A stretch of 64,000 nt of DNA from Marivirga aurantiaca. Its GTDB lineage: Bacteria > Bacteroidota > Bacteroidia > Cytophagales > Cyclobacteriaceae. The DNA is taken from contig NZ_JAEQBW010000002.1 of NCBI RefSeq assembly GCF_016679925.1, positions 186,001-250,000 of the forward strand. The letters run 5' to 3'. Below, one piece after another: positions 55,648 to 63,933 of the stretch (positions are counted from its first letter, which is position 1; every line of letters begins with the position of its first letter). Made by a program: the position numbers and the translations under genes. The notes under the pieces are model-generated. The model did no database searches. It was not told the DNA's origin and saw only the letters and a list, made by a program, of their open reading frames with translations.

Positions 55648-56535
55648 TTAATCAAACTTTTGCCTTCCTTTTAATTTTGAAACACCGATGGCCAACAGAA
55701 TAATTACAATTCCAATCCACTGTAAGAAGGTGACTTTTTCAGCTAATAGCCAACTGGAAAAGAACACGGCTACAGGTAATTCCACAGAGCTTAAAATAGC
55801 ACTAACACTCACACCTGTTTTAGGAATACCATAGGCAAAAAACAGTGGAGGGATAACTGTTCCAAATAGGGCGAATATAATTCCCCATTCGGTTAAGCCT
55901 TTGGCTAAACTACCATTCCATAAAAATTCAGGAGGAAACAACAGGAATATAAACATACAAGATCCGGTGATCATCAATGCGCTTTTTTGTACAGGAACCA
56001 ATTTGTTTCCAACCCTGCCATTTGCCCAGATAAATACAGCATAAAAGAATCCGGCCAATAAACCATAACCAATCCCTTCAAGGCTCCACGGGATATTTTC
56101 CAGACTGTATACATTTCCGGCAAGATAAGTACCGAATAAGATAAACAATACTGAAACCCATTGCATAGGGGTAGGATATTTTCTGTGCAAAACAATTTCT
56201 ATCAAAAGGCTAATCCATGTGAATTGCATGAGGAGGAGAATACCAATAGAGGCAGGTAGTTCTTGAATGGATTTGTAATAAAAAACACTCACTAATCCCG
56301 TGCTTATGCCTGTCAGTAATATACGCCAGCTACTTTTCCAGGTGAATTTTATTTTTATTTTCTGGATGAGTATCCTTCCCAGTAAAATCACCCAGAGAAT
56401 GAGCATTCCGAAAAAAACCTGCACTCCTGTTACTTCTCCAAGCGTGAATCCTTCTTGATAGGAAAGTTTTACTAATGTGGTAAGAATTCCAAAGCTACAA
56501 GCTCCAAGGAAAACTAATATGGCACCTTTAATCAT
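55648..56535 (-). CDS. EamA/DMT family transporter
   Basis: A 295-residue inner-membrane protein with ten predicted helices forming two EamA halves (first half GAILVFLGACSFGILTTLV, second half IGYGLLAGFFYAVFIWANG). The final helices carry the conserved SVELPVAVFFSSWLLAE, and the end is basic (KLKGRQKFD). DMT permeases move metabolites or amino acids; the substrate is unknown. It is monocistronic. Confidence 0.9.
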   Translation of the reverse strand: MIKGAILVFLGACSFGILTTLVKLSYQEGFTLGEVTGVQVFFGMLILWVILLGRILIQKIKIKFTWKSSWRILLTGISTGLVSVFYYKSIQELPASIGILLLMQFTWISLLIEIVLHRKYPTPMQWVSVLFILFGTYLAGNVYSLENIPWSLEGIGYGLLAGFFYAVFIWANGRVGNKLVPVQKSALMITGSCMFIFLLFPPEFLWNGSLAKGLTEWGIIFALFGTVIPPLFFAYGIPKTGVSVSAILSSVELPVAVFFSSWLLAEKVTFLQWIGIVIILLAIGVSKLKGRQKFD

Positions 56536-56892
56536 ATTTTAAAATTTGGGATTGCAAAAATGAGGAAATTTTTGAGCGCAAACAGCATTCACTGAATAAA
56601 TCTTAAAGAAAATAAACCCCCTTGTTCAGCTATGAACTCATAAAAGTACTTCCAGAGAGTAATTGGAAAGATAAATGCAGTGGAAAAAATTTTTTATTTC
56701 ATCGCCAAGGTTTTGCTTTACCAATGAAGTTCTCTTACATCTGTCAATCTTTTTACGGTTTGATAGTGCTTTTTACCCGGTTGATGATTTATATATCCAT
56801 ATGTATCATTTCTGTGTCAGATGCGTAAGCTTTATTAGATACTGATTTCAATTTAAAACGGTTCCACTATTTTTTACTTTAAAAAAGAAGTT
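56536..56892. other. Intergenic region before the stress cluster
   Basis: About 357 bases between divergent genes. A 68-codon frame from TTG at 56622 exists but has no family likeness. I see no RNA gene or repeat. The promoter of the 56893 cluster must lie here, but no clear consensus match was found. Confidence 0.45.
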
Positions 56893-57141
56893 ATGGCTGA
56901 GAAAGGTAATCCTAGGATAAAAAACGAAAAGCAATATGAGGCACTTCGTGATCAGGGAGTGAGCAAGAAAAAAGCTGCCAGAATAGCGAATACCCCTAAT
57001 GAGGAAATGAGTAGTGGTGGGGAGAAATATGAAGAACGTACCAAAGAAGAATTATATAATAAAGCAAAAGAGGTTGGGATAGAAGGCCGGAGTAAAATGA
57101 AAAAAGAAGAGTTAATCAAAGCCTTGAGAAAGGGCAAATGA
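56893..57141 (+). CDS. Rho-N/DUF7218-like small protein
   Basis: An 82-residue, highly charged protein. The first 45 residues (NEKQYEALRDQGVSKKKAAR, then IANTP) match the DUF7218-like stress family. The last 35 (RTKEELYNKAKEVGIEGRSK, then MKKEELIKALR) form a Rho termination factor N-terminal or SAP-like helix pair that could bind nucleic acid. It precedes the DUF2383 gene by 39 bases; together with the PfpI gene they resemble general-stress clusters. Confidence 0.75.
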   Translation: MAEKGNPRIKNEKQYEALRDQGVSKKKAARIANTPNEEMSSGGEKYEERTKEELYNKAKEVGIEGRSKMKKEELIKALRKGK

Positions 57142-57180
57142 TACTCAGATTATAAAATAAACTTCTTAAAATTTGTAATT

Positions 57181-57633
57181 ATGAAAGATCAGGAAATTGT
57201 GGATTCACTTAATAAACTACTTACCAGAAACTATGATGCGGAAAAAGGCTATGAGCTGTTAGCTGATAAAATTGAAAGAGAGGAATTAAAGGGTTTCTTC
57301 CAACATGCCTATAAAGAACGATATCACTTCGGACACGAAATTAAAGACATACTAAAAGCTTATGACGCCAAACCTGACAAAGGAACGAGTCTTATAGCAG
57401 ATACTCATCGTGCTTTAATAAATGTGCGGGATTTATTAACAGGAGAAGATAAAGAGGCCGTACTTGATGAAGCAATAAGAGGAGAAGACTATGCCATCAA
57501 TGATTATAAGGAAGTATTGGAGTTATCTTCATTACGGGTTGAACATAAACGTATTTTGACAGATCATTTAGAGTCTATCAAGACTTCCAAAGCTGAGCTT
57601 GAGGGGATGAGGAAAACTCTTCATTCTTCATGA
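57181..57633 (+). CDS. PA2169/DUF2383 four-helix-bundle protein
   Basis: A 150-residue all-alpha protein of the ferritin-like DUF2383 (PA2169) family. The pattern is EIVDSLNKLLTRNYDAEKGY, then FFQHAYKERYHFGHEIKDIL, then EDYAINDYKEVLELSSLRVE, with conserved Glu/His pairs in the helices. A metal or redox role is possible but not shown. Members are often linked to stress genes, as here. Confidence 0.85.
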   Translation: MKDQEIVDSLNKLLTRNYDAEKGYELLADKIEREELKGFFQHAYKERYHFGHEIKDILKAYDAKPDKGTSLIADTHRALINVRDLLTGEDKEAVLDEAIRGEDYAINDYKEVLELSSLRVEHKRILTDHLESIKTSKAELEGMRKTLHSS

Positions 57634-57672
57634 ATTAAAATTGATATTTTTTAACCTTTAAAACTATAAACC

Positions 57673-58218
57673 ATGGGACAATTAGATAATAAAAAAATCG
57701 CCATTTTGACAGAAACAGGATTTGAAGAAATTGAGCTAACAGATCCTAAGCAAAAATTGGAAGAGGAAGGTGCTACAGTTCATATAATATCACCAACCAA
57801 AAAATTGCGTAGTTGGCACAAAGGTGAATGGAACCTGGAGATGAATGCGGATAAATTGGTAAATGAAGTAAATGCCTCAGATTATGATGGTTTAATGCTT
57901 CCAGGAGGAGTTATTAACCCGGATAAATTGCGCAGAAGCTCGGAGGCAATTGAATTTATTCGTCACTTTCTTAAAAATGGCAAACCTATTGCTGCCATTT
58001 GTCATGGAGCGCAGTCATTAATTGAAACAGGTGAACTGAAAGGCAGGATAATGACCTCTTTTCCAAGTATCCGGACAGATTTGGAAAATGCCGGAGTCCT
58101 GTGGGAAGACAAGGAAGTAGTAGTAGATCAAGGGCTGACAACCAGCCGATCACCAGATGATCTGGATGCTTTTAATTCTAAAATGATAGAAGAATTTGCT
58201 GAAGGAGTGCATGCTTAA
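57673..58218 (+). CDS. PfpI/DJ-1 family class I amidotransferase-like protein
   Basis: A 181-residue protein with the nucleophile elbow AAICHGAQSLIE (C110-H111) and the late RIMTSFPSIRTDLENAG stretch typical of the PfpI type of the DJ-1 superfamily. Members act as proteases, chaperones or deglycases in stress; which applies here is not decidable. It is 39 bases after the DUF2383 gene, in a three-gene stress cluster, with a strong terminator behind. Confidence 0.9.
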   Translation: MGQLDNKKIAILTETGFEEIELTDPKQKLEEEGATVHIISPTKKLRSWHKGEWNLEMNADKLVNEVNASDYDGLMLPGGVINPDKLRRSSEAIEFIRHFLKNGKPIAAICHGAQSLIETGELKGRIMTSFPSIRTDLENAGVLWEDKEVVVDQGLTTSRSPDDLDAFNSKMIEEFAEGVHA

Positions 58219-58279
58219 ATAGAGCCTATTAGGCAATTACAAACTTAGACGACAGATAATCTATAGTTTATTAATTGTT

Positions 58280-58317
58280 AAAAACTGCCTCATTGTTGAT
58301 TAGTGAGGCAGTTTTTT
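58280..58317 (+). terminator. Terminator of the stress cluster
   Basis: AAACTGCCTCA pairs with TGAGGCAGTTT around an 11-base loop and continues into six T residues, 60 bases after the PfpI-type gene. Confidence 0.9.
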
Positions 58318-58362
58318 ATGTCAATACCCACTTCAAAAGGTTTAGCTTTAATTCAATCGTAC

Positions 58363-59112
58363 CTAATTCCTGTATTCCGGATTTGGATGATCCTTATTTT
58401 CGCGCTCAGTCCATAGAGTGCTTTGATTTCCATAAGCAGGTATTCCTCCTTTATCTTTCAGTATTTTGGCTAAATGCATCAGGTTCCATGTCATAAAAGT
58501 AGTATTTCTATTAGTGAAATCATTTTTCGGGCCACCTGATTCTTCATCAAGGTAGGAGGGGCCGGGACCCGCTTCGCCTATCCACCCCGCATCTGCATTG
58601 GGAGGAATGGTGTAGCCCAAATGTTGAAGGGAGTAAAGTAAATTCATAGAGCAATGTTTGATGCCATCCTCATTGCCTGTGATAATGCAACCGCCTACCC
58701 GACCATAATAAGCAAACTGATCTTGGTCATTTAGCTCAGCTGAATTGGCGTATAATCGCTCTATTACCATAGTGGCCACAGAAGATTTATCGCCTAACCA
58801 AATGGGAGTTCCAATCACCAAAATGTCAGCACTCATTACTTTTTGATGAATTTCAGGCCATGCATCATTGGACCAGCCATGTTCTCTCATATCAGGATAA
58901 ATACCAAAAGCAATATCATGATCCACAGCTCTTATCATGGTAGTATCTACTCCATTGGCATCCATTATCGTACGGCTCATATCCATGAGGCCCTGTGTAT
59001 GTGATATTTCAGGAGATTTCTTCAGCGTACAGTTAATGAAAACTGCTTTCAAACCAGAAAAATCATATGGGTTTTCGTTATTGAGTTTTTCTTGAAGAGA
59101 ATTAAGTTTCAT
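58363..59112 (-). CDS. Flavodoxin-fold NAD(P)H/FMN-type reductase
   Basis: About 249 residues from the ATG at 59112, with a GTG 30 codons upstream as the alternative. An NADPH-dependent FMN reductase-like fold is seen: LKAVFINCTLKKSPEISHTQ (FMN phosphate loop), then ADILVIGTPIWLGDKSSVAT and RVGGCIITGNEDGIKH. Family members reduce flavins or quinones in the cytoplasm. The aromatic C terminus (TLWTERENKDHPNPEY) is distinctive. It is convergent with the stress cluster and may share a redox theme. Confidence 0.8.
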   Translation of the reverse strand: MKLNSLQEKLNNENPYDFSGLKAVFINCTLKKSPEISHTQGLMDMSRTIMDANGVDTTMIRAVDHDIAFGIYPDMREHGWSNDAWPEIHQKVMSADILVIGTPIWLGDKSSVATMVIERLYANSAELNDQDQFAYYGRVGGCIITGNEDGIKHCSMNLLYSLQHLGYTIPPNADAGWIGEAGPGPSYLDEESGGPKNDFTNRNTTFMTWNLMHLAKILKDKGGIPAYGNQSTLWTERENKDHPNPEYRN

Positions 59113-59214
59113 ATGTATGTGTTTATTTTCACCGATCACAACTTTTGCCGCCTTATATCCCGCAGGGACCTTTTGGGAGAATTCCTTACAAATTTTATTC
59201 ACCTTCAGTTGCCC

Positions 59215-59232
59215 CCCCGATAACTATCGGGG
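59215..59232. repeat. Short palindrome CCCCGATA/TATCGGGG
   Basis: Eight-base arms around AC. Same family as those at 42960 and 43933. A third CTATCGGGG half follows at 59233-59242. Confidence 0.85.
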
Positions 59233-59386
59233 CTATCGGGGTGGAGATGTCTAAAATTTATACTCATTTTATGGTATTACTTTGTGACCATTTATTATTC
59301 GGTAATATTTGCTCTCTATTAATACGTAGTAATTTAGAAATGTTTGTACTATTTGCCCTTTTGCTTCAATAAATAAATCTTAGGTA

Positions 59387-59419
59387 TAAAAAAGCCACTG
59401 TGGAGAATAACAGTGGCTC
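59387..59419 (-). terminator. DUF547 gene terminator
   Basis: On the minus strand AGCCACTG pairs with CAGTGGCT and ends in six T residues, 20 bases after the stop at 59438. Confidence 0.85.
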
Positions 59420-59437
59420 AATACTAAAACAGACCAA

Positions 59438-60163
59438 TTACTGTGCATTCAATGTCCAGTCATATGGATAAAACACAACTGAGTAATTGTCCGGTATTTT
59501 GTTGGTTCTATATTTATTCAGGTAAGCTAATATATTATCGTTTTCCTCTGTAAATTCTTTTCCGTACCATTTAAAAATCATAGAAAGTCCTACCTCTTTT
59601 TTATCCGGATCAACACGGATGAAATCCGGATTGTTAATGGAGTTTGCTGATCGTTTTTCTAATTGAGCCTCCAATTTTTCTGGGGTGAATGCAAAATTAG
59701 CTAACTCCGGACAACCCGCAGCGGCACATGAAAAAGCAAAATGCACGCGGGGATCTCTGAATTTCAAGATCACTTTTCCTTTTTCTATCTGGTCCAACGT
59801 TAGCCTTTCACCCGCAACATCATGCTTCACTTTATCAAAAAAGCCATTCCTGTCTAAGGCTGATTTCAAAGGGTAATATTCAGTGATTTGATGAATAACA
59901 ATGATGTTATAAGCATTGATGTAAAACGCTTTTAACTCATTATCGCTGATGTTTTTCACATTAACAGTACTGATTGATTTATATAGATTATCAATCTCAG
60001 TAAAGTTTTCTTTTAATTTCTTATAATCTACGTTTCCTTTCATTACGTATTTTGAAAGAAACTTATCCGCTTGTTGATTGAAATTATTTATATCTTGCCT
60101 AAAAGCAAATAAAGAATGGGTGGCTAGTATTAGTACCAGAAAGCTGTTGATTAAATGTTTCAT
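59438..60163 (-). CDS. Secreted DUF547 protein
   Basis: A 241-residue protein with a signal peptide ending LFAFRQ. It contains the DUF547 core: KAFYINAYNIIVIHQITEYY near 90, DPRVHFAFSCAAAGCPELAN near 145 and EKRSANSINNPDFIRVD near 175. The Cys and His in FSCAAAGCP suggest a thiol-hydrolase or transglutaminase-like site, but no activity is known. It is divergent from a redox operon and shares a dyad-rich 136-base control region with it. Confidence 0.88.
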   Translation of the reverse strand: MKHLINSFLVLILATHSLFAFRQDINNFNQQADKFLSKYVMKGNVDYKKLKENFTEIDNLYKSISTVNVKNISDNELKAFYINAYNIIVIHQITEYYPLKSALDRNGFFDKVKHDVAGERLTLDQIEKGKVILKFRDPRVHFAFSCAAAGCPELANFAFTPEKLEAQLEKRSANSINNPDFIRVDPDKKEVGLSMIFKWYGKEFTEENDNILAYLNKYRTNKIPDNYSVVFYPYDWTLNAQ

Positions 60164-60180
60164 TTTTATTTCTTTGAGTT

Positions 60181-60217
60181 TATTTTATGCTTTACATACG
60201 TAAACATGCATAAAATA
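60181..60217. promoter_or_regulatory. 37-bp dyad operator between DUF547 and redox operon
   Basis: TATTTTATGC (60181-60190) is complementary to GCATAAAATA (60208-60217), and inside it TTTAC (60191-60195) is complementary to GTAAA (60200-60204). This nested symmetry in a divergent intergenic region is what a dimeric regulator would bind. A Crp/Fnr-type site is one possibility, not shown. Confidence 0.55.
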
Positions 60218-60227
60218 GATTATACTT

Positions 60228-60249
60228 AAATGTCATTGAATAGACATTT
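60228..60249. promoter_or_regulatory. Second dyad AAATGTC/GACATTT
   Basis: Seven-base arms with an 8-base spacer, 51 bases upstream of the oxidoreductase ATG. This may be a second operator or part of the same control region. Confidence 0.35.
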
Positions 60250-60299
60250 ACCCAGATTAATTTAAATTATCATTGCAAATAGGTAGTAAGAACATCTTT

Positions 60300-61637
60300 A
60301 TGAAGAGAATTGTTATTATTGGAAATGGAATCTCCGGAATCACAGCGGCAAGACATATTAGAAAACATAGCGATGATGCTATTACAGTAATTTCAGCTGA
60401 AACAGATCATTTTTTCTCAAGAACGGCTCTGATGTACATTTACATGGGGCACATGAAATATGAACATACCAAACCTTATGAAGATTTCTTCTGGGGTAAA
60501 AACAGGATTGATTTAGTACGTGATTACGTGGAGAATGTAGATTTTTCCAGTAAAAAACTTCAATTAAGAAACCACCAGCCATTGGAATATGATGTGTTGA
60601 TTTTAGCTGTAGGATCAAAGCCTAATAAATTTGGTTGGTCGGGACAGGATTTAGAAGCAGTTCAAGGACTATACAGTTATCAGGATCTGGAATCGATGGA
60701 AAAATATTCTCCTACTACCAAACATGCGGTGATAGTTGGTGGTGGTTTAATTGGTATAGAAATGGGAGAGATGTTCCACACAAGGGACATTCATGTTACC
60801 TTTATAGTTCGCGAAAAGAGTTTTTGGAACAATGTGCTTCCTGCTGAGGAGTCAGAAATGGTGAACCGACAGATCAGGAAAAAAGGAATGACCTTAATGC
60901 TTGAATCGGAGCTGGAGAAAATTCTGGATGATGGCAATGGAAGAGCATCAGGAGTTATAACTAAAGAAGGAGAGCAGATTGATTGCCAGTTTGTTGGACT
61001 TACAGTAGGGGTGAGTCCTAATATTGATTTTTTAAAAGCGACTGAGCTTGAGTTAAATAGAGGTATAAAAGTAAACGAATATTTTGAAACCAACCAGCCT
61101 GATGTTTATGCTATAGGAGATTGTGCTGAATTTCATGAAGCTCCGGCAGGGGACCGTAAACCTATTGAGCAAGTATGGTATACCGGAAGAATGCATGGCG
61201 AAACTTTGGCCCAGACCATATGTGGTAATAAAACTGCTTATAAGCCAGGGATCTGGTTTAACTCAGCCAAATTTATTGATCTGGAATACCAGGTATATGG
61301 CCAAATAGGAAGTAAACCTGATGAAGAAAATGAAGAACATTTTTACTGGGAACATAAAGATGGTGCAAAATCCATTCGACTTGTTTTTCATAAAAAAGAT
61401 AAAACATTGAAAGGTGTGAATGTGATGGGAGTGCGTTATCGTCATGAAGTGTGCGATAAAATGATCCGGGATAAATGGCCTATGAAAAAAGTTTTTCAGG
61501 AATTGGATAAAGCCAATTTCGATCCTGAGTTTTTTAAACATTATGAAGGAGAGCTGAGGAAAATGTATAATAACAGATATGCTGATGAGCCTTTGAAGAT
61601 AAAATCCAAAAAGAGATTTGGCATTTTTAATTTTTAA
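60300..61637 (+). CDS. NAD(P)/FAD-dependent oxidoreductase
   Basis: A 445-residue flavoprotein starting at the ATG at 60300. An FAD fold VIIGNGISGITAARHIRKH begins the protein, an NAD fold HAVIVGGGLIGIEMGEMFH lies near 150, and VYAIGDCAEFHEAPAGD near 275 contacts FAD. The order matches rubredoxin-reductase and nitrite-reductase-like electron-transfer proteins. A 130-residue C-terminal extension (WFNSAKFIDLEYQVYG onward) follows. Its neighbour is a membrane Fe-S protein, so the pair may move electrons between NADH and a quinone or periplasmic acceptor. Confidence 0.88.
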   Translation: MKRIVIIGNGISGITAARHIRKHSDDAITVISAETDHFFSRTALMYIYMGHMKYEHTKPYEDFFWGKNRIDLVRDYVENVDFSSKKLQLRNHQPLEYDVLILAVGSKPNKFGWSGQDLEAVQGLYSYQDLESMEKYSPTTKHAVIVGGGLIGIEMGEMFHTRDIHVTFIVREKSFWNNVLPAEESEMVNRQIRKKGMTLMLESELEKILDDGNGRASGVITKEGEQIDCQFVGLTVGVSPNIDFLKATELELNRGIKVNEYFETNQPDVYAIGDCAEFHEAPAGDRKPIEQVWYTGRMHGETLAQTICGNKTAYKPGIWFNSAKFIDLEYQVYGQIGSKPDEENEEHFYWEHKDGAKSIRLVFHKKDKTLKGVNVMGVRYRHEVCDKMIRDKWPMKKVFQELDKANFDPEFFKHYEGELRKMYNNRYADEPLKIKSKKRFGIFNF

Positions 61638-61741
61638 TATGAGCCTGTTCAAAATGACGACATGTCGAGTTGAACTATACGAGAATTGATTGTATTTAAT
61701 TACCTGCTCAGAAAAGCAGTTCAATATAAATAAACGAAAGA

Positions 61742-63532
61742 ATGAAAAAATTAAAAGCAGTACATAAAGCAGGCCTGATCATTTTTTTGATTGGTTTTGG
61801 GTTTTTTATGAGTATGTTTTTCATTGGTGAATATCATATCACCAAAGAAGTACTGCAAAATCAATTGGGAGAGGATAGATATGAAAAAACAGCACCTCAT
61901 TTCCAGGAGATGATTAGCACTACCTACTCCAGTCAGTTCACCTTTGTCTCAGATATAAAGGAGGTATTTTCAAAGATCAACGATTCCATTCAAAGCAGGT
62001 ACCGTATTGAAGAAGGTGTGGCTGAGAAATTAGCTGCTGAAGCTTCCGGAAATGTTTATAAACAAGAGCTTATAGGAAATTATTATCAGAGTAATGATGA
62101 AATCAGTAGCTGGAAAAAAGATAAATTTTTATCCTACACTGATTGGATGCAGGATAAAAAATTTGATTCAGAGGAAGCCCTGGCCTCTCAATTGCGCAGT
62201 TCCATCAATGACATCAACTCAGAAATAGTAAGAAGCAAAGGCTATGAAGATGCCAATGTGAAGAATCATACTACGAGTATCACCAAAGCTTCGGATAAGA
62301 GCCATGTAGCATCAAATCCGTGGTTATGGTTATTATTATCAATCATTTTACCTATTAGTGGAGCATTGATGTATATGCTGCCTCGTCTGAAAACAACAGA
62401 TGCAGGAATTAAGAATGATCATATTTATCACAGGTCACTTACCAGTAGAGGTTGGTTGGGTATTTTTTTAGGAACATTTTTGATCTTGTTTTACATAGTA
62501 CTTTACTGGTATCCCGAATACATGACTACCTGGGTATTAATGCTGGACCCACTAAGTATGATGTTAAGTGGAAATCCTGCCAGCAGATGGTTTTTATATG
62601 GTTTCCTTTACACTTTGGCTATTCTTACCATGGGAGTAAGGATGATCATTAAGTACAGACATAGTCCGTACCAGATGGCAAGGACAGTATCTGTTATGTT
62701 CTTTCAGTTATCTTTTGCCTTTCTTATTCCTGAAATCCTGGTAAGGCTGAATCAGCCGTACATGGATTTAAAAAATATCTGGCCATTAAACTATGATTTC
62801 TTTTTTGATTATAAACTGAATGAAATGATTACTGCCGGCACCATAGGGATATTTATGTTGGGCTGGGGTATTGCACTCATCATTATTGCTGTCCCTCTTT
62901 TCACTTATTTATATGGGAAAAGATGGTACTGTAGTTGGGTTTGTGGTTGTGGAGGCTTAGCAGAAACGGCAGGAGATCCTTACCGTCAGCTGTCTGATAA
63001 ATCATTAAAAGCCTGGAAGTTCGAGCGCATTTCAGTCCATTCTGTATTGGTTTTCGCAGTTGTTATGACCATTGCAGTATTGTATAGTTATTTTACCGAA
63101 TCACAAACACTTGCCGGAATTAACACCTATTCCATTCGATCAGTTTATGGTTTTGCCATAGGCTCTATCTTCGCGGGAGTAATAGGTACCGGCTTTTATC
63201 CTTTAATGGGAAACAGAGTATGGTGCAGGTTTGGCTGTCCTTTGGCTGCATATATTGGCATCATCCAGAGATTCAAATCAAAGTTCAGAATTACTACCAA
63301 TGGTGGTCAGTGTATCTCATGTGGTAACTGTTCTACCTATTGCGAGATGGGTATAGACGTTCGTTGGTATGCACAGCGTGGCCAAAATATTATACGTGCT
63401 TCTTGCGTAGGCTGTGGAGTATGTTCTTCTGTTTGTCCGCGTGGAGTGCTTAACCTGGAGAATAAAGATGAGAATGGCAGATTTAACCAGCCAATTTTAA
63501 CAGGGAATGATAGCTTTGGAGTGACAAGCTAA
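61742..63532 (+). CDS. NapH/CcoG-like membrane iron-sulfur protein
   Basis: A 596-residue protein. One N-terminal helix (AGLIIFLIGFGFFMSM), a hydrophilic part of about 160 residues, then about seven helices. The cysteine-rich WYCSWVCGCGGLAE near 400 and VWCRFGCPLAAYIG near 500 mark the NapH/NosR/CcoG group. Two 4Fe-4S ferredoxin sites follow (CISCGNCSTYCEMG, CVGCGVCSSVCPRG). It should pass electrons across or into the membrane. The gene lies 104 bases after the FAD oxidoreductase and probably belongs to the same transcript. Partner acceptor unknown. Confidence 0.88.
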   Translation: MKKLKAVHKAGLIIFLIGFGFFMSMFFIGEYHITKEVLQNQLGEDRYEKTAPHFQEMISTTYSSQFTFVSDIKEVFSKINDSIQSRYRIEEGVAEKLAAEASGNVYKQELIGNYYQSNDEISSWKKDKFLSYTDWMQDKKFDSEEALASQLRSSINDINSEIVRSKGYEDANVKNHTTSITKASDKSHVASNPWLWLLLSIILPISGALMYMLPRLKTTDAGIKNDHIYHRSLTSRGWLGIFLGTFLILFYIVLYWYPEYMTTWVLMLDPLSMMLSGNPASRWFLYGFLYTLAILTMGVRMIIKYRHSPYQMARTVSVMFFQLSFAFLIPEILVRLNQPYMDLKNIWPLNYDFFFDYKLNEMITAGTIGIFMLGWGIALIIIAVPLFTYLYGKRWYCSWVCGCGGLAETAGDPYRQLSDKSLKAWKFERISVHSVLVFAVVMTIAVLYSYFTESQTLAGINTYSIRSVYGFAIGSIFAGVIGTGFYPLMGNRVWCRFGCPLAAYIGIIQRFKSKFRITTNGGQCISCGNCSTYCEMGIDVRWYAQRGQNIIRASCVGCGVCSSVCPRGVLNLENKDENGRFNQPILTGNDSFGVTS

Positions 63533-63554
63533 TATGATATAACCCTTTATCAAT

Positions 63555-63601
63555 TGATCTTGAATGGTAATATGGAAATATATAGCCATTCAAGATCCTT
63601 T
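63555..63601. terminator. Convergent hairpin terminator
   Basis: GATCTTGAATGG pairs exactly with CCATTCAAGATC around an 18-base loop between convergent genes. The T tract on the plus side is short (CTTTTAG), so its efficiency is uncertain. Confidence 0.65.
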
Positions 63602-63610
63602 TAGAAAGAA

Positions 63611-63847
63611 TTAAGCCAGCCCTTTCAGATACATATTAAATTCAAGCGCGTTTGATTTTTTGAACCCATCAACTTCCAAATCTTCTTTGATATCTTCATC
63701 AAAAGTCATTTTGGTTTTTTCTATCTTTTTATCAGGATGGATAATTAGCTCCAAACCTGTATAATCAAGAGGGTTTAATTGTACCAGTACGATATAATCG
63801 TCAAACACCCTTTTATAATATTCATGTACTACTAAACTACTTTTCAT
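63611..63847 (-). CDS. Small conserved hypothetical protein
   Basis: A 78-residue soluble protein (SSLVVHEYYKRVFDDYIVLV, then GLELIIHPDKKIEKTKMTFD) with no signal peptide or motif. Composition and length match a small conserved hypothetical protein found in many Bacteroidota. It lies 86 bases downstream of leuS on the same strand and may be co-transcribed with it. Confidence 0.65.
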   Translation of the reverse strand: MKSSLVVHEYYKRVFDDYIVLVQLNPLDYTGLELIIHPDKKIEKTKMTFDEDIKEDLEVDGFKKSNALEFNMYLKGLA

Positions 63848-63933
63848 AGGTTTTGATTAAGTAACAACTTCCGTCATTCCGGAAAATTTTTCTCTATTTT
63901 TTCAGAGAGAAAATTTATCCGGAATCTCAGGTT

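Larger units (their letters stand above)
59113..59437. other. Intergenic region with CCCCGATA palindrome
   Basis: Holds the palindrome CCCCGATAACTATCGGGG (59215-59232), trailed by another CTATCGGGG, and the terminator of the DUF547 gene at 59387-59419. No coding frame other than a possible GTG-initiated extension of the reductase is seen. Confidence 0.55.

Noticed and set aside
56622-56828. 68-codon plus-strand frame starting at TTG
   Set aside because: No homology pattern, hydrophobic stretch only at the end, lies in a divergent promoter region.
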